NCBI RefSeq assembly: GCF_934307085.1 | Contig: NZ_CAKRCF010000001.1 | Coordinates: 66,379-130,378, forward strand | Reading direction: 5' to 3' | DNA from: an uncultured Anaerobutyricum sp. | GTDB taxonomy: Bacteria; Bacillota; Clostridia; Lachnospirales; Lachnospiraceae | Length of the DNA: 64,000 nt | Shown here: positions 48,082-57,203 of the stretch, piece after piece | How the letters are laid out: the number at the start of each line of letters is the position of its first letter | Position numbering within the stretch: the first letter of the stretch is position 1 | Program-made: the position numbers and the translations under genes | Notes under the pieces: generated by a model | What the model saw: the letters and a program-made list of their open reading frames with translations, nothing else | What the model was told of the DNA's origin: nothing | The model's database searches: none

Positions 48082-48597
48082 CTATTTTTCAACACTTTTT
48101 TTCCTTATGCTTCGGAAATAGAAAAACAGAACGATTTTTTCCAGATATCGTTTAAGCACAATCTGTATCTCCTCTTTTGGATGAATAGGCTTCACCATAA
48201 TCGCATAAAGACCAGCTCTTTTTGCCCCTAATACATCTGTAAAAATCTGATCCCCTATAAACAGGGTATTTTCTTTTGTTGTTTTCATTCTCCGGATTCC
48301 TTCCTCATATCCTCCTGGCAGAGGTTTTCCTGCCTTAAAGACATAAGTAGAACCCACTTTATCGCAAAAACTTTTTACTCTTGGTTCTTTATTATTTGAT
48401 ATCAGACAAGTTTGAAAACCAATCTCTCTTAGCTTTTTAAATAAAGCAATTGCTCTTTTATCTGCCGGTGCTCCATGAGGGACTAACGTATTGTCGATAT
48501 CAAATAAGATTCCTCGGTATCCGTCTTTATATAACTTTTTAAAATCAATTTTATAAGTCGAGTCCAGATACTCATCCGGATATAACATATGCAGCAT
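48082..48597 (-). CDS. YqeG-family HAD-IIIA phosphatase
   Basis: 171-aa hydrolase of the HAD superfamily, YqeG type (close to mitochondrial/cyanobacterial phosphatidylglycerophosphatase-like proteins). HAD motif I is FDIDNTLVPHG (about 33-43), motif II CLISNNKEPR, and motif III/IV KAGKPLPGGYEEG...NTLFIGDQIFTD. Role in Firmicutes is uncertain; phosphatidylglycerol phosphate dephosphorylation has been suggested for relatives. AAGGAAG precedes the start. Confidence 0.87.
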   Translation of the reverse strand: MLHMLYPDEYLDSTYKIDFKKLYKDGYRGILFDIDNTLVPHGAPADKRAIALFKKLREIGFQTCLISNNKEPRVKSFCDKVGSTYVFKAGKPLPGGYEEGIRRMKTTKENTLFIGDQIFTDVLGAKRAGLYAIMVKPIHPKEEIQIVLKRYLEKIVLFFYFRSIRKKSVEK

Positions 48598-48704
48598 AAA
48601 TCTTCCTTTCTCATCCTTCGCATTTTTACAATTACATGACTATTGCATTTCTAATTACTCAAAGCCTTATTCACAAAAAGATTCGCAAGCTGTAGCTTAA
48701 CTTG

Positions 48705-49334
48705 TTACATATATTGCTCATAACTGCTTCTGAGCTTCTCTAATGCCTTTTTCTCAATGCGGCTTACATAGGACCTCGAAATTCCCATCATTACCGCCAC
48801 TTCCTTTTGTGTGTGCGGTTCATTTCCACATAAACCGTAACGCTTTAAAATAATTTCCCGCTCCCGATCATCGGTAAGGAGGAGCACTTCCTGTTCTAAG
48901 CGGCTCAGATAGTATTTGTACAGATATTGTTCTATAAGCTCTGCTTCTTCCGTGGAAATGATGTCTAGCAGGCTGATATGATTTCCCTCCTGATCTGTGC
49001 CAATCGGCTCATATAGCGAAACTTCCCGCAAAATCTTTTTCTCCTGACGAAGCATCATTAACAGTTCATTCTCTATACATCTGGCTGCGTAAGTAACAAG
49101 CCTTCCTCCTTTATTTAGATCAAAGGTATTTACAGCCTTAATTAATCCAATCGTGCCAATCGAAATCAAGTCATCCAGGTCCCGGTCTGGTGAGTTATAT
49201 TTTTTTACAATATGGGCAACCAGCCTGAGATTATGCTCAATTAATTTTTCTTTTGCCTTCTCATCTCCATCACGGTACATTTTAAGATAATATCTTTCTT
49301 CTTCCACTTTTAATGGCTTCTTAAATGACCGCAT
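48705..49334 (-). CDS. sigK: Sporulation sigma factor SigK
   Basis: 209-aa sigma-70-family factor. Region 2 has NLRLVAHIVKKYNSPDRDLDDLISIGTIGLIKAVNTFD (split here as NLRLVAHIVKKY and DLISIGTIGLIKAVNTFD), and region 4 ends with the GISRSYVSRIEKKALEKL helix-turn-helix. Spacing and wording match SigK rather than SigE or SigG. It directs late mother-cell gene expression for coat and cortex. The reading frame is intact, so no skin element interrupts it. The N terminus lacks a long pro-sequence, as in many Clostridia. Confidence 0.9.
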   Translation of the reverse strand: MRSFKKPLKVEEERYYLKMYRDGDEKAKEKLIEHNLRLVAHIVKKYNSPDRDLDDLISIGTIGLIKAVNTFDLNKGGRLVTYAARCIENELLMMLRQEKKILREVSLYEPIGTDQEGNHISLLDIISTEEAELIEQYLYKYYLSRLEQEVLLLTDDREREIILKRYGLCGNEPHTQKEVAVMMGISRSYVSRIEKKALEKLRSSYEQYM

Positions 49335-49392
49335 ACACTGCTCCGAAACCCGTGTTCCCTACATTATATGCATGACAGGATGGCCACTGTTC

Positions 49393-50616
49393 CTACTCTT
49401 TTCTTCGAAGTAAAAATCCCGACTCTAAAGTCTCACCAAAATTAATCCAGATTTCCTGCTTTGGATGCGGCGCAGATTCTACTGCATTGCGGTCGCCATC
49501 TTCCATCGCAAGAACCGGAAGATTCTTATTGCTTCCGTCTGGCAGCATTACTTCTATTGTCTCACCTACAGAAAACTTATTACGCTGATAAATCTTGCAC
49601 CAGCCATTCTCATCAATATCCTGTACAATACCGATATAAGTATATTCTTTGATATAGGTGTTTGCATCATAAATCTGAGAATTCTCATCGGTCTTTCCGT
49701 AGTAGAAACCAGTTGTAAACTGACGATAGGTGCATTTTGCAATTTCTTCTCGATAATAGTCTAAATTCTTTTCAAATAAATCTGGTGATGTTTTGTAGTC
49801 ATCAATCGCTCTTCTATAAGTTCTTGTCACTGCTGCTACATAAAGAGCTGTCTTCATACGGCCCTCAATTTTAAGGCTGTCAACACCTGCCTCTAACAAA
49901 TCAGGAATGTGCTCAATCATACATAAATCTTTAGAATTGAAAATATATGTACCACGTTCATTCTCCTCTACTGGAAGATATTCACCTGGACGACTCTCCT
50001 CCATCACATAATATTTCCAACGGCAAGGGTGCGTACAGGCTCCCATGTTTGCATTTCTTCCAGTAAAATAATTACTAAGCAGACATCTTCCAGAATGGGA
50101 AATGCACATTGCTCCATGAACAAATGCCTCAATTTCCATATCTTCCGGAATATTCGCACGAATCTCGGAAAGTTCTGCTAAAGAAAGCTCACGTGCCGCA
50201 ACAACTCTACTTGCTCCCTGTGCATACCAGAAATTATAGGTTGCGTAGTTTGTGCTGTTTGCCTGTGTACTGATATGACGCTCAATATCCGGGCATTCCT
50301 CTTTCGCAATAGTGAATACTCCCGGATCAGAAATAATCAACGCATCTGGTCCGATTTCTTTTAACTCTCTAAAATATTCTCTGATTCCCTCTAAATCTTC
50401 ATTATGTGCTACGATATTAGCTGTAACGTATACTTTTACTCCATTTTCATGAGCAAACTTTACGCCTGCTTCCATGTCTTCTCTTGAAAAATTGCGAGCT
50501 TTTGCACGAAGTCCGTACATTTCCCCACCGATATATACGGCATCTGCACCGTAAAGTACTGCTGTTTTTAATACTTCTAAGCTACTCGCCGGTATGAGTA
50601 ATTCTGTATCTCTCAT
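49393..50616 (-). CDS. Peptidase U32-family protein, TrhP/YrrO-like tRNA hydroxylation factor
   Basis: 407-aa U32 protein. The family signature EAFVHGAMCISHSGRCLLS is at about 166-184, with conserved Cys in GACTHPCRWKYY. Homologues (TrhP in Escherichia coli, YrrN/YrrO in Bacillus) hydroxylate U34 of tRNA using prephenate; the old peptidase label is doubtful. Its upstream neighbour is the matching TrmR methyltransferase, as in yrrM-yrrN-yrrO, which supports a 5-methoxyuridine pathway. A separate YrrN is absent from the window. Confidence 0.86.
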   Translation of the reverse strand: MRDTELLIPASSLEVLKTAVLYGADAVYIGGEMYGLRAKARNFSREDMEAGVKFAHENGVKVYVTANIVAHNEDLEGIREYFRELKEIGPDALIISDPGVFTIAKEECPDIERHISTQANSTNYATYNFWYAQGASRVVAARELSLAELSEIRANIPEDMEIEAFVHGAMCISHSGRCLLSNYFTGRNANMGACTHPCRWKYYVMEESRPGEYLPVEENERGTYIFNSKDLCMIEHIPDLLEAGVDSLKIEGRMKTALYVAAVTRTYRRAIDDYKTSPDLFEKNLDYYREEIAKCTYRQFTTGFYYGKTDENSQIYDANTYIKEYTYIGIVQDIDENGWCKIYQRNKFSVGETIEVMLPDGSNKNLPVLAMEDGDRNAVESAPHPKQEIWINFGETLESGFLLRRKE

Positions 50617-50798
50617 ATTATCCCTTTCTTTCTATTTATATTATATTTTTGTATCATCTATATAAATTTTATAGCAATACAATAAAATATCGCATACTAT
50701 CTGCCACTATCTTTTGCATTATTTTATAGAATTATTATAATTATTTTGCATTCCTGTTATATCATTCTATAATTTATCTTGAATTACAAAATATATTC

Positions 50799-51446
50799 TT
50801 AGTCTTTCTTAACACTGATTGCCATACCATCTCCCGTTTCTAAAATCACGGTATCAAGCTTTTCATCATGTGTCAAAGCATATAAATACTCTCTCATTCG
50901 ATTATGAATCGTATGATTCCTTCTCTTAATTCCATAACGGGATTCAAAAATATCTCCATCCTGTAAAACATTATCCGAGACTAAAATCCCTCCCGGTGCC
51001 AGAAGCCGCATTACTTCCGGCATAAAGTGAATATACTGTCCCTTCGCCGCATCCATAAAAATAAAATCCCAGCTTCCAGACAGCACTCTTAACACTTCCG
51101 CTGCATCCCCCGGAATTAACGTAATCTTATCTTCCATACCAGCAAGCGCGATATTCGCCTTTGCCCGCTCAATGCGTGGTGGATAATTCTCAATTGTTGT
51201 GATATGTGTATCGTTATCTGTATTTTCACCCATAAAAACCGAAGAAAATCCTATGGCAGCACCTACCTCCAGAATTTTCTCCGGTTTTTTAATTTGCAGC
51301 AGTATTCGAAGAAGTTCTCCTGTCTCCTTGCGAATAATCGGTACATCATCTCTGAGCGCCTCTTTTTCTATCGCATACAAAGCTTCAGAACTCCTGTCCA
51401 CTCCAAAGGAACGAATGAAATCCAGAACTCGTTCTTCTGTAATCAT
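50799..51446 (-). CDS. trmR: tRNA 5-hydroxyuridine methyltransferase (TrmR/YrrM-like)
   Basis: 215-aa SAM-dependent O-methyltransferase of the catechol-OMT-like family. SAM motif ILEVGAAIGFSSVFMG is near residue 58, with IENYPPRIERAKANI and the metal-binding DFIFMDAAKGQY (about 129) following. In Bacillus subtilis YrrM is TrmR, converting ho5U to mo5U in tRNA. The gene's place between yrrL- and yrrO-like genes supports this. Its start overlaps the previous stop by four bases (ATGA). Confidence 0.85.
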   Translation of the reverse strand: MITEERVLDFIRSFGVDRSSEALYAIEKEALRDDVPIIRKETGELLRILLQIKKPEKILEVGAAIGFSSVFMGENTDNDTHITTIENYPPRIERAKANIALAGMEDKITLIPGDAAEVLRVLSGSWDFIFMDAAKGQYIHFMPEVMRLLAPGGILVSDNVLQDGDIFESRYGIKRRNHTIHNRMREYLYALTHDEKLDTVILETGDGMAISVKKD

Positions 51447-51811
51447 TGACTTTTTTCCTCCTCATGTGTTAGCTGTTTTAATATCTCTGATGGCTTCTCA
51501 GAAGAAGAAACCTTATATTCCCCTGGCCGGATATTCTGATACCCATCCATACAGCGAAGTGATATGGCAAACAAGTACGGATTCTTTACAATCCCCTGTT
51601 CCGCCAAATCTTTAGAAATTTCAAGAAGAGATTCCTTCTCCTCTACGACAAGTACGGTTTCTTGAGCTATTTGTGGATTCTTATCCTTTGGTCTATCTGC
51701 AAAAATAGTACGACCAACTCCGCTCATTCGCACAAAGAGCAGGATAAAAAGAAGTACTATAAAGATATACATTAATATTTTTATAATCACATGTAATACT
51801 TTTTCTGTCAT
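51443..51811 (-). CDS. Short MltG/YceG-like membrane protein (YrrL position)
   Basis: 122-aa protein with one N-terminal membrane segment (about 8-28, IIKILMYIFIVLLFILLFVRM) and a domain matching only the N-terminal LysM-like part of MltG (YrrL): SLLEISKDLAEQGIVKNPYLFAI and YQNIRPGEYKVSSS. The catalytic lytic-transglycosylase domain with its Glu is absent; full MltG is about 340 aa. It occupies the yrrL position before yrrM. Either it is a shortened relative retained for another role or a separate full mltG exists elsewhere. Confidence 0.8.
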   Translation of the reverse strand: MTEKVLHVIIKILMYIFIVLLFILLFVRMSGVGRTIFADRPKDKNPQIAQETVLVVEEKESLLEISKDLAEQGIVKNPYLFAISLRCMDGYQNIRPGEYKVSSSEKPSEILKQLTHEEEKSQ

Positions 51812-51872
51812 GTCTTTTCACTCCTTTTATCCTGATATATCCTATCTGCTCTTTATGTGAAGTACTCGGTAA

Positions 51873-52262
51873 TCACAATTCATCCATATAAGATAAATCC
51901 AGCTTAATATCTTCTGCAATACCATCATATACCAGCCGCATCAGTTTACACATCCGCTGCTCTGCGGAAAGAAAGTCTACTACAACTGGTTCTGTCAATA
52001 CATCTTTGTACTCTGAATGAAGTGCTTCTATTTTTTCAAAATACTGTTCCTGACCTTTTTCAAGCTGTAAATGCAAACTTTTTCCACGAAATTCTTTAAA
52101 CTTACGATATAATTCTTCCTGTTCTTTTAAAATTATCAAATCTTTTTGATAACATTTGTAATCTTCTGTATGACAAATCATATTTGTCAATTTCTTTGTA
52201 CCCTGACGAACATCTTCTGTATCAGGAAAGAACGGTATCGATAACTTTCCTTCATCAATCAT
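51873..52262 (-). CDS. YlbF/YmcA-family protein
   Basis: 129-aa, probably all-helical protein of the YlbF/YmcA (DUF964) family: TKKLTNMICHTEDYKCYQK and QEELYRKFKEFRGKSLHLQ resemble its two central helices. In Bacillus subtilis family members form the Y-complex that modulates RNase Y. Here it lies 3 nt after the RNase J gene in the same transcript, so a role in RNA decay is a reasonable inference. Confidence 0.78.
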   Translation of the reverse strand: MIDEGKLSIPFFPDTEDVRQGTKKLTNMICHTEDYKCYQKDLIILKEQEELYRKFKEFRGKSLHLQLEKGQEQYFEKIEALHSEYKDVLTEPVVVDFLSAEQRMCKLMRLVYDGIAEDIKLDLSYMDEL

Positions 52263-52265
52263 TGT

Positions 52266-53930
52266 CTATACTTCCATAATAATCGGAAGAATCATCGGAC
52301 TTCTCTTCATCTTCTTCCAGATATAATCTCCTAAATCATCACGAATGGCTCCCTTAATGCGGCCCCAGTCCGTAATCTTCTTCGCGTTACAATGCTCTAA
52401 TGTGTTTGTAACAACACTCTTTGCCTCTTCCATGAGCTTCTCACTCTCTCTTACATAGACAAAACCTCTTGAAACAATATCAGGCCCTGCGAGAAGAACT
52501 CCGTTATAGCGGTCAAGGGTAACAACTACAATAAATAAACCATTCTGTGATAAATGCTGACGATCACGAAGCACGATGTTACCAACATCACCAACACCCA
52601 GACCATCTACTAAAATACCCTGTGCAGGTACATGGCCAGTAACCTTTGCCTGCTCTTTTGAGATAGTAAGCACATCGCCAGATTGTAATATCATTACATT
52701 CTCTTTTGGAATGCCCATCTCGATGGCAAGGTCTTTATGTCTCTTTAAGTGACGGTACTCTCCGTGAACTGGAATTGCATACTGTGGCTTCGTTAATGTG
52801 TAGATAAGCTTAATCTCCTCCTGACAGGCATGTCCTGAAACATGTGTATCCTGGAAAATAACACTGGCTCCTTTCTTGGCAAGCTCGTTCATTACTTTAG
52901 ATACTGCCTTTTCATTACCAGGAATTGGATGAGAACTGAAAATAATAACATCGCCCGGCTTAATAGAAACCTTGCGGTGTGTAGAAGCTGCCATACGACT
53001 TAATGCAGCCATTGTCTCTCCCTGACTTCCTGTTGTGATAAGCACAAGCTGCTCATCCACATAATTCTTCATCTGTTCTATATCAATCAATGTGTTATCC
53101 GGAATCTTAATATAGCCAAGTTCTGCCGCAGTAGAGATTGTACTGACCATACTTCTTCCCTCGATAACAACCTTCTTTCCACAACTATATGCACAGTCGA
53201 TAATCTGCTGCACGCGGTCTACGTTTGAGGCAAATGTTGCTACGATAATTCTATGATCTTTATTCTCATCAAAAAGGTGGCGGAGAGTTCGTCCAACTGT
53301 TCTCTCTGACGGAGTATAGCCCTCTCGTTCTACATTAGTACTCTCGCACATTAAGGCAAGAACACCTTTCTTTCCAAGTTCTGCAAAACGACCAAGATCA
53401 ATAGCATCTCCAAACACTGGTGTGTAATCAATCTTAAAATCACCAGTATGCACGATAATTCCTGCCGGCGTATAAATAGCAAGTGCTGCCGCATCACTGA
53501 TACTATGGTTCGTTTTAATAAATTCTATACGAAATCTCCCCAGATTAATAGACTGACCATGTTTGATGACCTTTCTTCTGGTTGTTCTTAAAAGATTATG
53601 CTCTTTTAACTTATTCTCAATCAGACCCATTGTAAGCTTCGTCGCATAAATAGGCATGTTCAGTTCCTTAAGAGCATAGGGAATCGCACCAATATGATCT
53701 TCGTGTCCGTGGGTAATTACAAGCCCCTTTACTTTCGATGCATTCTCTTTCAAATAGGTGATATCCGGTATAACTAAATCGATTCCCAACATCTCATCGT
53801 CCGGAAAAGCCAGACCGCAGTCTACTACAATAATACTGTCCTCATACTCAAACGCAGTAATATTCATACCGATCTGCTCTAATCCGCCGAGAGGTATTAT
53901 CTTTACTGATTGATTTCCTGTTGCTTTCAA
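52266..53930 (-). CDS. rnj: Ribonuclease J
   Basis: 554-aa metallo-beta-lactamase/beta-CASP RNase with 5'-3' exo- and endonuclease activity in mRNA decay and rRNA maturation. The metal motif is ITHGHEDHIGAIPY (about 73-86), with HTGDFKIDYTPV, ESTNVEREGYTPSE, the beta-CASP motifs including FSSHPIPGNE and VHGEYRHLKRH, and a C-terminal domain. Length is normal for RNase J1/J2. It follows yrzB by 119 nt with a terminator-like stem between and precedes the YlbF gene by 3 nt. Confidence 0.94.
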   Translation of the reverse strand: MKATGNQSVKIIPLGGLEQIGMNITAFEYEDSIIVVDCGLAFPDDEMLGIDLVIPDITYLKENASKVKGLVITHGHEDHIGAIPYALKELNMPIYATKLTMGLIENKLKEHNLLRTTRRKVIKHGQSINLGRFRIEFIKTNHSISDAAALAIYTPAGIIVHTGDFKIDYTPVFGDAIDLGRFAELGKKGVLALMCESTNVEREGYTPSERTVGRTLRHLFDENKDHRIIVATFASNVDRVQQIIDCAYSCGKKVVIEGRSMVSTISTAAELGYIKIPDNTLIDIEQMKNYVDEQLVLITTGSQGETMAALSRMAASTHRKVSIKPGDVIIFSSHPIPGNEKAVSKVMNELAKKGASVIFQDTHVSGHACQEEIKLIYTLTKPQYAIPVHGEYRHLKRHKDLAIEMGIPKENVMILQSGDVLTISKEQAKVTGHVPAQGILVDGLGVGDVGNIVLRDRQHLSQNGLFIVVVTLDRYNGVLLAGPDIVSRGFVYVRESEKLMEEAKSVVTNTLEHCNAKKITDWGRIKGAIRDDLGDYIWKKMKRSPMILPIIMEV

Positions 53931-53987
53931 ATTCTAACCTCCGTTCTACTATTCACTTGTCCATAGCAGAAAGCACGGTTGCATAGA

Positions 53988-54029
53988 ATAAAACGGTCAT
54001 CTGCTCCTGCAAAACAACTGCCGTTTTAT
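53988..54029 (-). terminator. Terminator-like stem between yrzB and rnj
   Basis: ATAAAACGG (53988-53996) pairs with CCGTTTTAT (54021-54029), 24-nt loop. On the minus strand CCGTTTTATT provides a short T-run. It would end the yrzL-yrrK-yrzB transcript. Confidence 0.55.
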
Positions 54030-54049
54030 CTCACACAAACGCCTGCCTG

Positions 54050-54340
54050 CTACTCCACTTCAAAATCAGTATCTTCCATTAACTGCTCAAATACCTTTGA
54101 TACCGATATAAGTTCCTCCTCATCTTCAACCATCTCATAGGCTGCCATTTCTTCTTCGTCCTCAGCAGAGCCAGCGACTCCCTTCATGATGTAAACAACT
54201 ACATCTTCATCATCTGGATCTGCACTTCCGTCTTCTACTAACAAATAGTGAAATCCGTTCAGAGTTGTCTGTTCGAGGACATAGAATTCCATCTCTTCTC
54301 CATCTTCTGTCACAAATGGAATGCTTTCATAATTCTTCAT
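54050..54340 (-). CDS. DUF1292 (YrzB-like) protein
   Basis: 96-aa very acidic protein with the DUF1292 pattern PFVTEDGEEMEFYVLEQTTLNGFHYLLVED (broken here as EDGEEMEFYVLEQT and GFHYLLVED). Function unknown; homologues sit in the yrzL-yrrK-yrzB operon across Firmicutes, as here (38 nt after ruvX). Confidence 0.85.
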   Translation of the reverse strand: MKNYESIPFVTEDGEEMEFYVLEQTTLNGFHYLLVEDGSADPDDEDVVVYIMKGVAGSAEDEEEMAAYEMVEDEEELISVSKVFEQLMEDTDFEVE

Positions 54341-54379
54341 ATAAAACCTCTTTCCTCCGTACTTACGTCCGTTCTCCGC

Positions 54380-54817
54380 TTACTTTTCCGGAATTGGATG
54401 TGCATCCATATAGCTTTGCAGGATAAGAGTCGCAGCCATCCAGTCAATGCGTTCTTTCCTGTTTTCACGGCGCACTCCACCCTCCTGCAAAATTCTCTCT
54501 GATTCCATCGTAGTCAGTCTTTCATCCCATAAGACTACTTCCAACCCGGTTCTTCGCTGAAGCATCGCCTGAAACTCCTTCGTCTCCTCGGCCCTTTCTC
54601 CCAGCGTATTATTCATATTCTTTGGCAATCCGAGTACTATCTTACTCACTTCATATTCTTCTATCAGTGCTTCTATCCTTGCCAATGTCTGGCGCAGCTT
54701 TTTATTCGACTTTCTGGTAACTGTCTCAACGCCCTGCGCAGTAATACCTAAAGCGTCACTTACTGCTACGCCTACTGTCTTTGTCCCGTAATCAAGACCC
54801 ATCCATCTTTCTTTCAT
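54380..54817 (-). CDS. ruvX: RuvX/YqgF-family nuclease
   Basis: 145-aa RNase H-fold protein (YrrK), proposed Holliday-junction resolvase and pre-16S rRNA processing nuclease. The catalytic Asp is in [15 protein letters not shown] (about 6-20), with [15 protein letters not shown] and WDERLTT (about 96-102) as the further motifs. Two nt separate it from ireB upstream. Confidence 0.93.
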   Translation of the reverse strand: MKERWMGLDYGTKTVGVAVSDALGITAQGVETVTRKSNKKLRQTLARIEALIEEYEVSKIVLGLPKNMNNTLGERAEETKEFQAMLQRRTGLEVVLWDERLTTMESERILQEGGVRRENRKERIDWMAATLILQSYMDAHPIPEK

Positions 54818-54819
54818 AA

Positions 54820-55077
54820 TTACTTTAACTGAGTATCAATATAATTTTCGAATAAAACTTCAAGAATCTCGTCACGCTCTACCTTCATAATTAAGCTTCT
54901 CGCATTCTTATGGCTGGTAATATAAGTCGGATCTCCAGACATAATATAACCCACGATCTGATTCACTGGATTATATCCTTTTTCCGTTAATGCTTCGTAC
55001 ACATCTTTCAAAATAGATGCCACATCATATTCCTGTTCTTTAACCACATGAAAAAACTGTGTATTATTTCTACCCAT
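54820..55077 (-). CDS. IreB-family regulatory protein (YrzL)
   Basis: 85-aa DUF965 protein; in Enterococcus IreB is a phosphorylation target of the IreK kinase and lowers cephalosporin resistance. The N terminus [33 protein letters not shown] (broken here as [18 protein letters not shown] and [13 protein letters not shown]) is highly characteristic. First gene of the yrzL-yrrK-yrzB unit. Confidence 0.92.
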   Translation of the reverse strand: MGRNNTQFFHVVKEQEYDVASILKDVYEALTEKGYNPVNQIVGYIMSGDPTYITSHKNARSLIMKVERDEILEVLFENYIDTQLK

Positions 55078-55131
55078 GTCTACCTCCTTCTAGCAGATTT
55101 ACAATCAATAAATATTTTACTATGAGTGACA

Positions 55132-56484
55132 TTAAAATTCAATCGAAACTTTTCCGTACAGTAAATTTTCATCAATAAATCCTTGAATATCTACTACAAT
55201 TACTTCATTTTGTTTTAATTTTACATCATTTTCTGATAATTCTACAGCAATTTTTACATAGTGTGCCGTATATCCCTGAAAATATTTTCTACCATTCTTC
55301 TCTACGATTTCTTCTAAAAGTACTTTTTCTTTTCTTCCAATATACCATTCTTCAAATGCTGTCTTGTGGCGTTTTGCCATAGAAAGAAGTATTTCTGAAC
55401 GCTCTGTTTTTACCTGCTCCGGTACATGTCCAGACATCTTCTGTGCTCTTGTTCCTTCTCTTACAGAATACTTGAAAATATGCATCTCATAAAGATTAAT
55501 CTTCTCAAGATATGCTCTTGTTTTTTCAAATTCATCTTCAGTCTCTCCGACAAAACCTGCGATAACATCGGTTGTTAGTGCTGGATGCTCATAGTACTTT
55601 CTTAAAATATTTAATGCTTCCTCATATTCTTCTGTCGTATATTTGCGGTTCATACGTTTTAATGTCTCGTCGCAACCACTCTGTAAGGAAAGATGAAAAT
55701 GTGGACATACCTTATCACATTCTACAAGTTCTTTTACAAACTCCTCTGTGATAATTCGAGGCTCTAAAGATCCAAGACGGATTCGCTCCACATCCTCTAC
55801 CTGCTGTATTCTTTTAATCACATCAAGAAGTGTTACTGTTCCCAAATCTTTACCGTAGGAACTTAAATGGATTCCGGTAAGCACGATTTCTTTATAACCC
55901 TGCGCCGCCAGATTCTTTACTTCTTCAATAACCTCCTCTGGATTCTTGCTACGGATTCTTCCTCTTGTGTAAGGAATGATGCAATACGAACAGAACTGAT
56001 TGCAACCATCCTGTATTTTAATATATGCTCTTGTATGCTCGTTTACTTTATGAATTGTCAAATCTTCATATTCTTTTGTATGATTGATATCAATTACTTC
56101 AGAAACAACAGGTACTGTCTGCTCCGGTTCCTTTGTTGTAAAATATTCCTCAAGAATCTGTGCAATATCCTTCTTTTTATTATTTCCGACAAGAATATCT
56201 GCTTCATTTTTCTTTGCCAGTTCTTCCTCCGCCGCCTGAACATAGCAACCCGCTGCCACAATAATTGCCTCTGGATTGTTTTTCTTTGCACGATGAATCA
56301 TCTGGCGACTCTTTCTGTCTGCCATATTTGTAACAGAACAAGTATTTATAATATAAACATCGGCTCTCTCTTTAAAACCGACAATCTCATACCCTGCTTT
56401 TTCAAGAATCTCCTCCATGGCATCCGTCTCATACTGGTTTACTTTACAGCCCAGTGTGAGGAATGCTGCTCTTCTTTTGCTCAT
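55132..56484 (-). CDS. mtaB: tRNA ms2t6A37 methylthiotransferase MtaB
   Basis: 450-aa radical-SAM methylthiotransferase that adds a methylthio group to t6A37 in tRNA. The N-terminal MTTase domain binds a cluster via Cys in LTLGCKVNQYE, INTCSVTN and GCYVQA; the radical-SAM cluster Cys are in CNQFCSYCIIPYTRGR (about 143-158); a TRAM domain follows (about 375-450). Naming as MtaB rather than MiaB or RimO rests on GCKVNQYE. The start at 56484 follows AAGGAG; the longer frame lacks a site. Confidence 0.93.
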   Translation of the reverse strand: MSKRRAAFLTLGCKVNQYETDAMEEILEKAGYEIVGFKERADVYIINTCSVTNMADRKSRQMIHRAKKNNPEAIIVAAGCYVQAAEEELAKKNEADILVGNNKKKDIAQILEEYFTTKEPEQTVPVVSEVIDINHTKEYEDLTIHKVNEHTRAYIKIQDGCNQFCSYCIIPYTRGRIRSKNPEEVIEEVKNLAAQGYKEIVLTGIHLSSYGKDLGTVTLLDVIKRIQQVEDVERIRLGSLEPRIITEEFVKELVECDKVCPHFHLSLQSGCDETLKRMNRKYTTEEYEEALNILRKYYEHPALTTDVIAGFVGETEDEFEKTRAYLEKINLYEMHIFKYSVREGTRAQKMSGHVPEQVKTERSEILLSMAKRHKTAFEEWYIGRKEKVLLEEIVEKNGRKYFQGYTAHYVKIAVELSENDVKLKQNEVIVVDIQGFIDENLLYGKVSIEF

Positions 56485-56573
56485 ATAAATCTCCTTTTCC
56501 CGTTTTCTCCTTTTCATTTTTCTTGTTATTTATTATTTCCAATTTATTTTATAATCACTTAAAATATCCGTCC

Positions 56574-56596
56574 AGAGTGTGTTCCAAACACACTCT
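56574..56596. repeat. Short palindrome SP5
   Basis: AGAGTGTGTT-CC-AAACACACTCT, a near-perfect palindrome 90 nt upstream of mtaB. The left and right changes (CA to TG; CG to CA) are compensatory relative to SP3, so symmetry is kept. The following 56597-56800 is AT-rich with no recognised feature. Confidence 0.75.
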
Positions 56597-56800
56597 GATC
56601 TGCATTTTTAAGATTTCTATATTATCCCTATTCAGAATATATAAAAAACACTTTTTATAAAACATACATTACAATTTGTATGATATTTTCCATCTGCGTA
56701 TTATATTTTTTATTTTTTGTAACTTCATCCCACGCTATATTAATGCCAAAAAATTACCCTTTATCTTTAGATAATATTTTCCAAATCTCCCTCAAATCTA

Positions 56801-56829
56801 TTGACTTTTTTCCACTAAAAAGGTACTAT
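56801..56829 (+). promoter_or_regulatory. Promoter of the HPr-like gene
   Basis: TTGACT (56801-56806), a 17-nt spacer and TACTAT (56824-56829), with the AGGAGG of the gene about 30 nt downstream. Confidence 0.75.
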
Positions 56830-56870
56830 ATTATTAAAATATATAGACATTTTTAAGGAGGAGCACGTAT

Positions 56871-57107
56871 ATGAAAACGATTAAAATCTCTTTAAATTCC
56901 ATCGATAAGGTTAAAACATTTGTTAACGTTATCAATCGTTTCGATGCAGAATTTGACTTAGTTTCCGGTCGTTACGTTATTGATGCAAAATCTATCATGG
57001 GAATTTTTAGTTTAGATATTTCTAAACCTATTGATTTAAATATCCATAACGCTGACAATCTCGATGAGATTATGGAACAGTTACAGCCATATTTAGTAAC
57101 TGAATAA
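56871..57107 (+). CDS. HPr-like protein lacking the PTS histidine
   Basis: 78-aa protein with the HPr fold: the segment YVIDAKSIMGIFSLDISKP (about 45-63) retains the Ser46 region (usual NLKSIMGVMSL). The His15 active-site segment is replaced by LNSIDKVKTFVNVI, with no His. Such a protein cannot pass phosphate in the PTS but could, like Crh of Bacillus, be phosphorylated on the serine and act in catabolite control. AAGGAGG stands 8 nt upstream. It is a single-gene plus-strand unit with own promoter and terminator. Confidence 0.85.
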   Translation: MKTIKISLNSIDKVKTFVNVINRFDAEFDLVSGRYVIDAKSIMGIFSLDISKPIDLNIHNADNLDEIMEQLQPYLVTE

Positions 57108-57174
57108 TTGCAGGTCTATTTTCTGATATACAGATGTATTATACATATATAACCTGTAACGTATTTATGAAATC

Positions 57175-57203
57175 AACCGAGGAAAGTAAATCTTTCCTCG
57201 GTT
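57175..57203 (+). terminator. Terminator after the HPr-like gene
   Basis: AACCGAGGAAAG (57175-57186), 5-nt loop, CTTTCCTCGGTT (57192-57203), then T-tract. Perfect 12-bp stem. It lies 68 nt past the stop. The remaining 57204-57401 gap holds nothing recognised. Confidence 0.92.

Noticed and set aside
48705..49334. Interruption of sigK by a skin-type element
   Set aside because: The frame is continuous from start to region 4.
55867..56562. 231-codon plus-strand ORF opposite mtaB
   Set aside because: Antisense to conserved radical-SAM motifs, rich in Cys/Phe/Ile as expected of a shadow frame, no ribosome site.
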